DNA from: Sphingopyxis panaciterrulae
Lineage (GTDB): Bacteria > Pseudomonadota > Alphaproteobacteria > Sphingomonadales > Sphingomonadaceae
Length of the DNA: 64,000 nt
Direction: 5' to 3'
NCBI RefSeq assembly: GCF_014199295.1
Contig: NZ_JACIJH010000008.1
Coordinates: forward strand, 62,001-126,000
Of the stretch, positions 6,960 through 15,216 are shown in pieces (within the stretch, counting starts at the first letter, position 1; the number at the start of each line of letters is the position of its first letter). A program made the translations under genes and the position numbers. The notes beneath the pieces are model-generated. The model saw only the letters and a program-made list of their open reading frames with translations. It searched no databases and was not told where the DNA came from.

Positions 6960-9119
6960 TCAGAATTCGACCGTCGCCGAGGCCTTGAAGGTTCGCGGCA
7001 ACCCCTGGACCAGATAGCCGCCGAGCGACGAGGACCAATAGGATTTGTTCGCGACATTATCGACGTTGAAGCGGAAGGTGATCGGCGTTTCGCCCGCCGC
7101 GACGACATAGCGCGCGCCGAGATCGAAGCGCGTCCATTCGGGGAGTTCGAGCGTGTTGGTCAGGTTGACCTGCTGCTTGCCGGTCTGGATCAGGCGGCCG
7201 GTCAGCGTGACCCCCGGCAGGAAGCCGAGATCCCATTCGACGTTGACGTTGGCGGTATAGTCGGGAACGCCGATCGCATCGAGCCCGTCGGTCGCGCCGC
7301 CCTGCGTGCGCCTTTGCTTCGCGTCGGTGAGCGACAGGCCGGCGATGACGCGCAGTCCCTTCACCGGTTCGCCGTCGAGGCTGAATTCGATGCCCTTGTT
7401 GCGTTGCTGCCCATTGAGGGTGAAGACATTGCCGTCCGGAGTGGACTCGACGAGAGTCTGCGGCCGGTCGGTCTGGAACAGGGCAACAGAAGCGTTGAAG
7501 CGGCCGAGCGCGACCTTGCCGCCGATCTCATATTGCTTCGTCTTGTAGGGCGGGAAGACCTCGGTGGGATTGATGACCCCCGCGGGAGCGGACGGGCTCT
7601 GCACAAGGCCCTCGATCCGGTTCGCATAGATGGAGAAGCGCTCGCTCGGCCGGATCACGAGGCCGATCACCGGCGTCGTGGCGCTTTCCTTGTAGCGACT
7701 CGTTTCGCCGCCGGCGGTGATGTCGTAGGCGCGATAGAAGATTTGCTGGCGGCGCAGGCCGAGCGTCAGTTCGACCTTCTCGTCGAACGCGCCGAGCGTG
7801 TCGGAGACGAAGAAGCTGGTCAGTCGCGTGCGGTTCGCCGGATTGGGATCGTCGAGATCGCCGTTGAAGAACACGTTGAAGGTGGGTTTCGTAATCTGCA
7901 CCGGATCATAGAGATTGCTCTCGTTCGTCCCGTCTGGCCCGAAGGGCCCGAATTCATAAGCATTGCGGTTGATGTAGCGGCTGTGGGATGCGCCCAGGTT
8001 GATTTCGTGGCTGATCGGGCCGGTCGCGAACTTGCCGCGGATACCGACCTGCGCGGCCTCGTTATTGTCGTTCCGCGGGATGTTCGATCCGGTCACATAG
8101 GCATCACCGGTCGCGGCATCGGTAACGTGGAAGCCCTGATAGACGCCGCGCTCCGCGGCGTCGCGCGCGCCCGCCGAGGCATAGAAGAGGAAATCGTCGC
8201 TGATGTCATATTCGAATTTCAGGATGCCGAAGATGTCGCGCAGCGTCGTATAATTCCAGTCCTGGCCATAGTTCGAGCCTGCCCTGGGCGCGTCGGGAAC
8301 CGCCGTCACGCCGCCATCGAGCTGAACCATCGGGCGCATATGCTGAACCTTGGCGCGCTGATAGGCGAGGTCGAGCGACAGGCGGGCGCGGTCGCTGCGC
8401 CAGTCGAGCGCGGCGCCGAGTACGATCGAACTGCGATATTCGTCGTCGATGGCGATGTCGCCCCAGCGACCGGCGCCGTTGACGCGGATGCCCACCGAGC
8501 CGTCGGCGCCCATTCGGCGCCCGAAATCGAAGGCGCCGCCGATATGGGAGTCCGACAGATAGTTGACGGTGACGCGGTTCGTATCCTTGTCCCTGGCGCG
8601 CTTGGGCTGCAGGTTGACGGTGCCGCCGAGCGCGGAGCCGCCGGGCGCGGCACCGAACAGGAAGGCGCTGGCGCCGTTCAATACCTGGACCTGGTCATAG
8701 AGTTCGGGCGAGACGAGCTGGCGCGGCGTCACGCCGTAGAGACCGTCGATCGCGATATCCTCGCCGTACAGCGGGAAACCGCGAATCACGAACTGCTCCG
8801 AGGCATTGCCGAAGCCGAGCGAGGTGCGCACCGACGGGTCGTTCTCAAGCACTGCGCCCAGCGTCAGCGGCTGCTGGTTGAGGATCAGCGTTTCGCTGTA
8901 GGCCTTGACCGCGAAGGGCACCTCCATCGCGTCCTTCTCGCCGAGCGCGCCGAGCGAGCCCTGCCGGATGACCTGCGTTTCATTCTCGCGCTGCGCGGTG
9001 ACGACGATGCTGTCGTCCTCGGGCGCGACCTGCTGGGCCAGCGCGGGCGTGGCCGCCGCGAGCGCGGCGCCGAGCGCGGCGAGACCTGTTCCCGGAACGA
9101 TAGTGCGGCATGCAACCAT
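6960..9119 (-). CDS. TonB-dependent siderophore-type receptor
   Basis: A 719-residue outer-membrane receptor. Signal peptide 1 to about 28, TonB-box-like DSIVVTAQR near residue 35, plug with FVIRGFPLYGEDIAIDGLYG and VQVLNGASAFLFGAAPGGSALGGTVNL, then a 22-strand barrel ending SATVEF. The plug resembles ferrichrome/hydroxamate receptors. The start at 9119 is preferred because GGGGGT sits 7-10 bases upstream; an ATG at 9134 lacks such a site. It has its own terminator and a candidate operator at 9224-9238. Confidence 0.9.
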   Translation of the reverse strand: MVACRTIVPGTGLAALGAALAAATPALAQQVAPEDDSIVVTAQRENETQVIRQGSLGALGEKDAMEVPFAVKAYSETLILNQQPLTLGAVLENDPSVRTSLGFGNASEQFVIRGFPLYGEDIAIDGLYGVTPRQLVSPELYDQVQVLNGASAFLFGAAPGGSALGGTVNLQPKRARDKDTNRVTVNYLSDSHIGGAFDFGRRMGADGSVGIRVNGAGRWGDIAIDDEYRSSIVLGAALDWRSDRARLSLDLAYQRAKVQHMRPMVQLDGGVTAVPDAPRAGSNYGQDWNYTTLRDIFGILKFEYDISDDFLFYASAGARDAAERGVYQGFHVTDAATGDAYVTGSNIPRNDNNEAAQVGIRGKFATGPISHEINLGASHSRYINRNAYEFGPFGPDGTNESNLYDPVQITKPTFNVFFNGDLDDPNPANRTRLTSFFVSDTLGAFDEKVELTLGLRRQQIFYRAYDITAGGETSRYKESATTPVIGLVIRPSERFSIYANRIEGLVQSPSAPAGVINPTEVFPPYKTKQYEIGGKVALGRFNASVALFQTDRPQTLVESTPDGNVFTLNGQQRNKGIEFSLDGEPVKGLRVIAGLSLTDAKQRRTQGGATDGLDAIGVPDYTANVNVEWDLGFLPGVTLTGRLIQTGKQQVNLTNTLELPEWTRFDLGARYVVAAGETPITFRFNVDNVANKSYWSSSLGGYLVQGLPRTFKASATVEF

Positions 9120-9223
9120 GATTTTTACCCCCATTATTGGCACCAAATCTTCTTCCGGTACGAACGGGATCGGGCACCAAGCCTGTAACTGGAACTGCAA
9201 CATGTTTGACCCGCTTGGGCCTT

Positions 9224-9238
9224 AAAACATCCAGTTTG
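9224..9238 (-). promoter_or_regulatory. Candidate operator, AAAACATCCA-type, before the TonB receptor
   Basis: AAAACATCCAGTTTG lies about 105 bp upstream of the receptor start in a 172-bp gap. Two further CCA triplets in similar context (GTCCA, ATCCA) follow within 30 bp. Confidence 0.45.
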
Positions 9239-9291
9239 CGCAGTTGCTGGGGTCCAGATGATCCATCAGAGTCCGGTCGAGGGAACCATCG

Positions 9292-10959
9292 TCAGCCAAA
9301 GCGTTGAATGCCGCCGACAATTGTCCGCAGCGCTTTTATCTTTGTTAGAGAATGAGAATCAATAGCAAAGAAATCGCTATCCCAGACGGCGAGATCGGCG
9401 AGCAGGCCGGGAGCGATCAGGCCGAGGCGCGTCTCGTTGAAGCCCGCATAGGCGCCCTCGCGCGTATAGCCCCGCATCGCCTGGGCGAGAGTGATGCGCT
9501 GTTCGGGATGCCAGCCATGGGGATTCTTGCCGTCGAGCGTTTCGCGATTGACCGCGGCGTCGAGCCCGGTGAGGGGGTCGATGGGCGCCACCGGCCAGTC
9601 GGACCCCATGCAGACATGCGCGCCCGAGCGGACGAGCGATCCATAGGCGAAGCTGGTCTTCAGCCGTTCCTCGCCGATCCGGCGCACCGCCCAGCGACCG
9701 TCGTCGATCGCATGATAGGGCTGGACCGACGCGATGATGTCCTGCTGGGCGAAGCGCGGCAGCGCGTGCGGCTTCATGTGCTGGACATGCTCGACGCGGA
9801 AGCGGCGGTCGCGCGGGCCGTTGGCGGCGGCGACGGCGGCTATGGTGTCGAGGACGATGTCGTTCGCCTCGTCGCCGATCGCGTGGGCGGTGACCTGCAA
9901 TCCCGCCTTGTCGGCGCCTTCCATCCAGCGGCGGAGGTCGGCGGGATCGGTGACGATGATGCCGCGCGTCGTCGGATCGTCGGCATAGGGTTCGTAGAAG
10001 CGCGCGGTGCGCGAGCCGAGCGAGCCGTCGAACACGACCTTGCAGCCGCCCCATTGCACCCAGTCGTCGCCGCGGCCTTCGCGCGCGATCAGATCGACCT
10101 GCGCCTCCCAGTCCTTGAGCGGCAGATAATGGCGGAAGCGCAGCCCGGTCTCCCCCGCCGCGCGCAGGCGGCGGGTCGAATCGAAGCTGATCGATTCGAG
10201 CTCGGTCGGATGAACCTGGGTCACGCCCTTGCTGAGCGCGACCGCGATCCCTTCGCGCGTCACCGCGTCGATCTGGTCCGGAGTCGGCTCCCCGATCGCG
10301 CGCAGGACCAGATCCTTGGCGGCGTCCTTGATGATGCCGGTCGGCTCGCCCCGTGCGTCGCGTTCGATCACGCCGCCGGGCACGTCGGGCGTGTTGCGGT
10401 CGATCCCCGCCAGCCGCAGCGCGAGCGAGTTGAGCAGCAGCATGTGGAGATCGTAGCGGATCACCGCGACCGGCGTGTCGGGGGTAACCGGGTCGATCCA
10501 CGACCGGTTCGGCATTTCGCCGCCCCAGCGATCCTGGTCCCAATTGCCGCCCTCGAGCCATTGTCCCTTGGGCAGCGCCTTCGCGGCGGCGGCGATGCGG
10601 GCGATGAACTCCCTGGGGTTTTCCGCGTCGCGCAGCGAAGGCTGCGACAGCATCGTCGCGGCTTTGACGAAATGGACATGCGCGTCGATGAAACCCGGGG
10701 TGACGAAAGCGCCGTCCAGATCGACGACCTGCGTCCGCTTGCCCGTCCGCGCGCGTACCGCGTCGGCGCCGATCGCGGCGATGCGGTCGCCCTTGATCCC
10801 GATCGCGTCGGTGCGCGTGTCGGGGCCGGCTCCGGTCCAGACGCGCGCGTTGATATAGGCGATGTCGAGCGGCTCGTCGGCGCCGGCGAAGGCGCCGGGC
10901 GCGACCGCCGCCGCCGCGGTGCCGCCCGCAACGGCCAGAAGGCGCCGCCGGGCGATCAT
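9292..10959 (-). CDS. Exported YtcJ-type amidohydrolase
   Basis: A 555-residue metal-dependent hydrolase of the YtcJ/N-substituted-formamide deformylase group. MIARRRLLAVAGG is a twin-arginine signal, so the folded enzyme is probably periplasmic. PGFIDAHVHF supplies the HxH metal ligands, and later His (TAHAIGDEAND, RVEHVQHM) and Asp (MGSDWPVAP) ligands are present. Its ATG (10959) overlaps the TGA of the small secreted protein upstream, so the two are translationally coupled. The likely substrate is an N-acyl or N-formyl compound (inference). Confidence 0.88.
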   Translation of the reverse strand: MIARRRLLAVAGGTAAAAVAPGAFAGADEPLDIAYINARVWTGAGPDTRTDAIGIKGDRIAAIGADAVRARTGKRTQVVDLDGAFVTPGFIDAHVHFVKAATMLSQPSLRDAENPREFIARIAAAAKALPKGQWLEGGNWDQDRWGGEMPNRSWIDPVTPDTPVAVIRYDLHMLLLNSLALRLAGIDRNTPDVPGGVIERDARGEPTGIIKDAAKDLVLRAIGEPTPDQIDAVTREGIAVALSKGVTQVHPTELESISFDSTRRLRAAGETGLRFRHYLPLKDWEAQVDLIAREGRGDDWVQWGGCKVVFDGSLGSRTARFYEPYADDPTTRGIIVTDPADLRRWMEGADKAGLQVTAHAIGDEANDIVLDTIAAVAAANGPRDRRFRVEHVQHMKPHALPRFAQQDIIASVQPYHAIDDGRWAVRRIGEERLKTSFAYGSLVRSGAHVCMGSDWPVAPIDPLTGLDAAVNRETLDGKNPHGWHPEQRITLAQAMRGYTREGAYAGFNETRLGLIAPGLLADLAVWDSDFFAIDSHSLTKIKALRTIVGGIQRFG

Positions 10960-11459
10960 TGCGCCGCACCCGTCGGCTTGCGCGGCGGATTTTCGGCGCG
11001 CCACTTGTCGAGTTTGGCGAGCCATGTCGCCGCCGATAGCGGACCATAGGTCTTGGAATCGCTATGTTCTGCAACCAGTTCGCGGATGTTGACGAAATAG
11101 GCCGGGCCGCTCGGCATGCCGAGTTCCTTGCGTTTGCGGTCCATCGCCGCGGCCTGTTCGGGCGTTGGTTCGATGCCGGTCACGGGTTTGAACAGGATGA
11201 CGTCGAAGTCGGCGCCGTTTTCGTGGAAGAAGAGCTGGATCGGCGGGAAACCGCCCGCCGCCGCGACCTCGTCGGCCTGGGCGATGCGACGGATGAATTC
11301 CTCCTGCTTGCCCGGCGCGAGCTTGAAGATCTCGAACCAGGCCTCCGGCCATGGCGCGTCGGCGGCGGCTGGAGCGGCCGCCGGCGCCTGTTGCGCCTGG
11401 GCGGCGGGCGCGAGCGGCAGGGCCGCGGCGGCGAGCAGATATGCGAAACGATATGTCAT
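10956..11459 (-). CDS. Small secreted protein, family of unknown function (copy 1)
   Basis: A 167-residue protein with a Sec signal (MTYRFAYLLAAAALPLAPAAQA) and an Ala/Pro-rich linker, then a compact domain: FEIFKLAPGKQEEFIRRI, GGFPPIQLFFHENGADFDVILFKP, GPAYFVNIRELVAEHSD. AGGAGGG precedes the ATG. The domain is clearly paralogous to the protein at 46522-46995. The (F)xLAPGKxxxFI pattern recalls small dimeric alpha-beta barrel domains, but I cannot assign a function. It is coupled to the YtcJ amidohydrolase that follows. Confidence 0.82.
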   Translation of the reverse strand: MTYRFAYLLAAAALPLAPAAQAQQAPAAAPAAADAPWPEAWFEIFKLAPGKQEEFIRRIAQADEVAAAGGFPPIQLFFHENGADFDVILFKPVTGIEPTPEQAAAMDRKRKELGMPSGPAYFVNIRELVAEHSDSKTYGPLSAATWLAKLDKWRAENPPRKPTGAAQ

Positions 11460-11508
11460 GATTTCCCTCCTGGACGAGTCGAAGGTTCCGTCCGCGGCGT
11501 GGATATTA

Positions 11509-11526
11509 GAACATCCAACATTGGAC
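11509..11526 (-). promoter_or_regulatory. Candidate operator before the small secreted protein
   Basis: GAACATCCAACATTGGAC combines the AACATCCA core shared with 6833 and 9224 and an 11-bp stretch, CAACATTGGAC, repeated exactly at the start of the MocR gene (13001-13011). It lies about 50 bp upstream of the secreted-protein start. Confidence 0.45.
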
Positions 11527-11545
11527 GGCCCGAGGGGACCAGCAA

Positions 11546-13006
11546 TCACCCCGCCGCCTCGCGTAGCGCGGCGAGCGCGGTGCGGGCCTCGTGCGCGTTG
11601 AGGCTGGCGAAGCCGATCCGCAGCCCGCGCGGCGCGTCGGCGGCCGTCATGAACGACCGCGACGAGGCGAAGCGCAGCCCCATCGCCGCGGCGCGCGCTT
11701 CCATCTGGTCGAGATCGGTATCGAAGCGCAGCCAGAAGGAAAGGCCGCCGTCGGGCAGGCGGTAATCGACGAGATCGCCGAGCGTCCGGTCGACCTCCGC
11801 CGCGAAATCCTCGCGCCTTTTGGCATAGACCTGCAACACCTTGCGGCCGTGCCGGCGCAGTTCGCCATTCTCGATCAGTTCGGCCGCGGCGTCCTCTGTC
11901 AGTGCATTGCCCATGCCGTCGGTCAGCGACACCCGGTGCGCGATCGCGTCGATGACCGCCGGCGGCGCGGCGACATAGCCGATCCTGAGTGCGGGAAGCA
12001 GCAGCTTCGACATCGACCCGACATAGAGGACATGGCCGGGACCATAGGCCGCGAGCGGCAGCAACGGCTGCGATTCGAAGTGGAATTCATGGTCGTAATC
12101 ATCCTCGATGATCGCGAAGCCGAACTGCCGCGCGAGATCGAGGAGCCGCAGGCGCCGTTCGGGCCGTAACGAAACGGTGGTCGGAAACTGGTGATGCGGG
12201 GTCACGAACACCGCGCGCACCGCGTTGCGGCGGCAGGCATGCTCGACCGCCTCGACGTCGATCCCGTCCTCGTCGAGGCCGACGGGAACGATATTGGCGC
12301 CGAGCGCCCGGAACGCGGCCACGGCCGGTTCGTAGGTCAATTTCTCGACGATCACCGAATCGCCCTGCCCGAGCAGGACCTGCGCGGCGAGGAAGATGCC
12401 GTTCTGGCTGCCGCGGGTGATGCAGATATTCTCCGCCGCGACGGGCAGGCCGCGTTGGCTTTTGAGCATCGTCGCGATCGCTTCGCGCAGCGCGGGCGAT
12501 CCGCGCGGGTCGCGATATTGGAAGCCGTTGTCGCGCGAGGCCCGCTGCACCGCGACGCGATAGGCGCGGGCCAGCAGCTCGACGGGAAACAGCCGCCCGT
12601 CGGGTGCGCCCTCGTCGACCTTGAGGCCGGGGCCCGAGGGGAGTGCGATCGGCCGTTCGGGCGGCAGCGCGAAGCGATAGTCGATCACCGCATCGCTCAT
12701 CGTCGCTTCGGCTTCGCCCTGATGCCGGTTGACCGGGTCGGGCAGCGATGCCGCGACCATCGTGCCGCGCGTCCCGGCCGAATCGAGCCAGCCCTGCGCG
12801 ATCAGATCCTCATAGGCGAAGACGACGGTCTTGCGGTTGACGCCGAGTATCCTGGCGAGCTGGCGGCTGCTGGGAAGATAGGTGCCCGAGGTGAGCCGTC
12901 CGCGCTCGATATCCCGGATCAGCGCCTGAATGATCTGCATATAGATCGGAACATCGCGCGCGGGGTCGATCCGCTCGCCGAGACTGACCTGCCATGGCCG
13001 CAACAT
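11546..13006 (-). CDS. MocR-family transcriptional regulator (GntR HTH plus aminotransferase domain)
   Basis: A 486-residue fusion. Residues about 15-85 form a GntR winged helix (VPIYMQIIQALIRDIERG, LPSSRQLARILGVNRKTV). The rest is a fold-type I aminotransferase domain in which SMSKLLLPALRIGY carries the PLP-binding lysine. Such proteins use PLP or an adduct as effector and commonly bind direct repeats, often next to their own gene. GGAGAGG precedes the chosen ATG. It is divergent from the PaiB-led operon and upstream of the secreted-protein/amidohydrolase pair, so it probably controls one or both. Confidence 0.9.
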   Translation of the reverse strand: MLRPWQVSLGERIDPARDVPIYMQIIQALIRDIERGRLTSGTYLPSSRQLARILGVNRKTVVFAYEDLIAQGWLDSAGTRGTMVAASLPDPVNRHQGEAEATMSDAVIDYRFALPPERPIALPSGPGLKVDEGAPDGRLFPVELLARAYRVAVQRASRDNGFQYRDPRGSPALREAIATMLKSQRGLPVAAENICITRGSQNGIFLAAQVLLGQGDSVIVEKLTYEPAVAAFRALGANIVPVGLDEDGIDVEAVEHACRRNAVRAVFVTPHHQFPTTVSLRPERRLRLLDLARQFGFAIIEDDYDHEFHFESQPLLPLAAYGPGHVLYVGSMSKLLLPALRIGYVAAPPAVIDAIAHRVSLTDGMGNALTEDAAAELIENGELRRHGRKVLQVYAKRREDFAAEVDRTLGDLVDYRLPDGGLSFWLRFDTDLDQMEARAAAMGLRFASSRSFMTAADAPRGLRIGFASLNAHEARTALAALREAAG

Positions 13007-13011
13007 TGGAC
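13001..13011 (-). promoter_or_regulatory. Possible autoregulatory site over the MocR start codon
   Basis: CAACATTGGAC here equals 11516-11526. The MocR start codon lies inside it, so a bound regulator would block its own expression. The 223-bp divergent gap beyond it (to 13229) shows no other clear repeat. Confidence 0.3.
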
Positions 13012-13229
13012 CTCTCCGGATGAGTATTTGACTTGTTTTCCGGGCCAATCTTATCGCGATCGATTCCGGACTGCAACCGGGACTGGTCCCATGCACTTTT
13101 CGATTTTGGTGCTTGTCGGCGTGCCAGTGCTGGGGAAGAAGAGAGGCCGGAAGCCCGATTTCCGGCCCGCCGCGCGGGCGGCGACCGGCGCGGGTCCGCT
13201 CGATTTCACGATTTGCATCCGGGGGTGAT

Positions 13230-13841
13230 GTGGGGCTCTTCGAACAATTTGACGATGCCGATGTGCGGGCGCTGGTGGAGACCTATCCGCTGGCGTGGGT
13301 GTGTGCCGGCGCGCCGGGCGCTGTCGAGGCGAGTCTTTTGCCTCTCGTCGGACTGTTCGACGCCGACGGTCGGCTGACCGAACTGGTCGGCCATCTGATG
13401 CGTTCCAATCCCCTTTGCCCGGCCCTGCAGACCGGCGGGCGCGCGACGATCCTGTTCAAGGGGCCGGACGCCTATGTGAGCCCCGAACATGCGGGCGTGC
13501 GCGACTGGGGTCCGACATGGAATTATGCGCAGATCAAGGTCGAAGCCGAGGTGCGGGTCGACGAGGCGCTGACCGAATGGTCGCTGCAGCTTTTGATCGA
13601 CGCGATGGAGTCGGAGCGGGCGAATCCCTGGGGGGTCGAAGAGCTGGGCGAGCGGTATCAGGGCATGCTCCAGCGGATCATCGGCTTTCGCGCAAAGGTG
13701 ACGAGCCTGTCGGGCAAGTTCAAGCTGGGTCAGGATGAAAGCCCGGAAACACGGGCGTCGATCCTGACGTCGCTTTCCGACGCCGAGACGGTGGCGTGGA
13801 TGCGGCGGTTCAACGAGGGGCGAGGGGATGATGCGAAATAG
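13230..13841 (+). CDS. PaiB-like FMN-binding protein
   Basis: A 203-residue protein with the split-barrel flavin-binding fold of PaiB (FMN-binding negative transcriptional regulator). Diagnostic segments are ELVGHLMRSNP, ILFKGPDAYVSPEH, PTWNYAQIKVEAEVRV and GFRAKVTSLSGKFKLGQDE. The GTG at 13230 gives the family length and follows a GGGGGTGAT ribosome binding site. It opens a tight operon; its end overlaps the next gene by 14 bases. Whether it acts as a regulator or as a flavin enzyme cannot be told from sequence. Confidence 0.85.
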   Translation: MGLFEQFDDADVRALVETYPLAWVCAGAPGAVEASLLPLVGLFDADGRLTELVGHLMRSNPLCPALQTGGRATILFKGPDAYVSPEHAGVRDWGPTWNYAQIKVEAEVRVDEALTEWSLQLLIDAMESERANPWGVEELGERYQGMLQRIIGFRAKVTSLSGKFKLGQDESPETRASILTSLSDAETVAWMRRFNEGRGDDAK

Positions 13842-15216
13842 AGCCGGCCTGGCGGCCGTTCTGACGGCCGTATTTGCGCTCGCGGCGCCGGCGGGCGCGC
13901 AGCGCGCGGCGCCGCTGCCATGGCAGGAAGATCCGTTTCCGAGCCGCTATCAGACGCCGCCGCCCGACGACATGCTGCTGCGCGGCGCGACGATCCTCGA
14001 CGGCGCGGGCGGGCGGATCGACGGCGGCGACGTGCTGATCCGCGGCGGAAAGATCGCCGCGGTCGGCAAGGGGCTCGCCAATCCGGGGGTGCGCGAGGTC
14101 GACGCCGCCGGCCGCTGGGTCACGCCGGGGGTGATCGACGTCCACAGCCACGACGGCACCTTCGTCCTGCCGCTGACCTCGATCGATCGCGAGGCGTCCG
14201 ACGTTTCGGAGGTCGCGTCGCCGAACAGCGCCGACACCTGGATCGAGACCGCGGTCAACGCACAGGACATGGCGTTCGACCGCGCGCTGTCGAACGGGGT
14301 GACGACGATCCAGATCCTGCCCGGATCGACGCCGATCTTTGCCGGCCATTCGGTGGTGGTGAAGCCGGTTCGCGCGCCGACCGTGTGGGGCATGAAGGCG
14401 ACCGGCGGCGTTCAGGGCTTCAAGATGGCCTGCGGCGAGAACCCCAAGAGCTGGGGCGCCGACGACGACAATGAGGGGCCGACGAGCCGGCAGGGCGTCG
14501 TCACTTACATGCGGCAGCAGTTCCTGAACGCCCGGCGCTACAAGCGCGCGGTCGAGCAGGCGCGCGCCGGCACAGGCGCCATGCCGCCGCGCGACCTGAA
14601 GCTGGAGGCGCTGGCGGGAATTCTCTCCGGCGATATCCGCGTCAACGTCCATTGCTATCGCGCGGGCGACATCGCGGCGGTTCTGACCATCGCCAGGGAG
14701 TTCGGCTTTCGCGTCGGCGCCATCCATCATGCGACCGAGGCGTACAAGATTCCCGGCCTGTTGCGCGAGGCGGGGACGTGCGCGGCGGTCTGGGCCGACT
14801 GGTGGGGATTCAAGCTGGAGGCGCAGGATGCCGTTCGCGCGGAGGCGCCGCTGCTCGAAAGGGCGGGGGTCTGCGTGATGATGCATTCGGACTCGCCGGC
14901 CGATGGCCAGCGGCTCAATATCGCCGCGGCGAAGGCGGCGGCGGCGGGGCGGCGGATCGGCATCGACACGCCGCCCGAGACCATGATCAAATGGACGACG
15001 AGCAACCCGGCGAAGCTGTTGGGGCTGGACAAGCGCATCGGGACGATCGCGCCGGGATATCAGGCCGACGTGGTGTTGTGGTCGGGCGATCCGTTCAGCG
15101 TCTACAGCCGCGCCGACCTCGTGCTGATCGACGGCGCCGTGGCGTGGGACCGTGCCCGACCCCCGAGCCGCCCGGTTTCCGACTTCGAGCTGGGACGCGG
15201 GGGAGTGGAGCCATGA
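13828..15216 (+). CDS. Exported amidohydrolase (imidazolonepropionase-like), intact active site
   Basis: A 462-residue protein with a signal peptide (MMRNRAGLAAVLTAVFALAAPAGA). The metal-binding set is complete: PGVIDVHSHDG (HxH), INVHCYRAGD-type His (VNVHCYRAGD), GAIHHATEAYK (His), and MMHSDSPADG (Asp). Related amidohydrolases include Xaa-Pro dipeptidases. The next gene starts within its stop codon (ATGA) and is a degenerate relative, suggesting a two-subunit enzyme. ProC in the same operon fits release of proline. Confidence 0.88.
   Translation: MMRNRAGLAAVLTAVFALAAPAGAQRAAPLPWQEDPFPSRYQTPPPDDMLLRGATILDGAGGRIDGGDVLIRGGKIAAVGKGLANPGVREVDAAGRWVTPGVIDVHSHDGTFVLPLTSIDREASDVSEVASPNSADTWIETAVNAQDMAFDRALSNGVTTIQILPGSTPIFAGHSVVVKPVRAPTVWGMKATGGVQGFKMACGENPKSWGADDDNEGPTSRQGVVTYMRQQFLNARRYKRAVEQARAGTGAMPPRDLKLEALAGILSGDIRVNVHCYRAGDIAAVLTIAREFGFRVGAIHHATEAYKIPGLLREAGTCAAVWADWWGFKLEAQDAVRAEAPLLERAGVCVMMHSDSPADGQRLNIAAAKAAAAGRRIGIDTPPETMIKWTTSNPAKLLGLDKRIGTIAPGYQADVVLWSGDPFSVYSRADLVLIDGAVAWDRARPPSRPVSDFELGRGGVEP

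Noticed and set aside
9120..9135. TTACCCCC near the start of the TonB receptor at 6960-9119
   Set aside because: It is in the wrong orientation and is the ribosome binding site region (GGGGGT on the sense strand).
9340..9365. A Fur-box-like AATGAGAATCA sequence
   Set aside because: It matches the Fur consensus poorly and lies inside the coding end of the amidohydrolase gene, over 200 bp from the receptor start.
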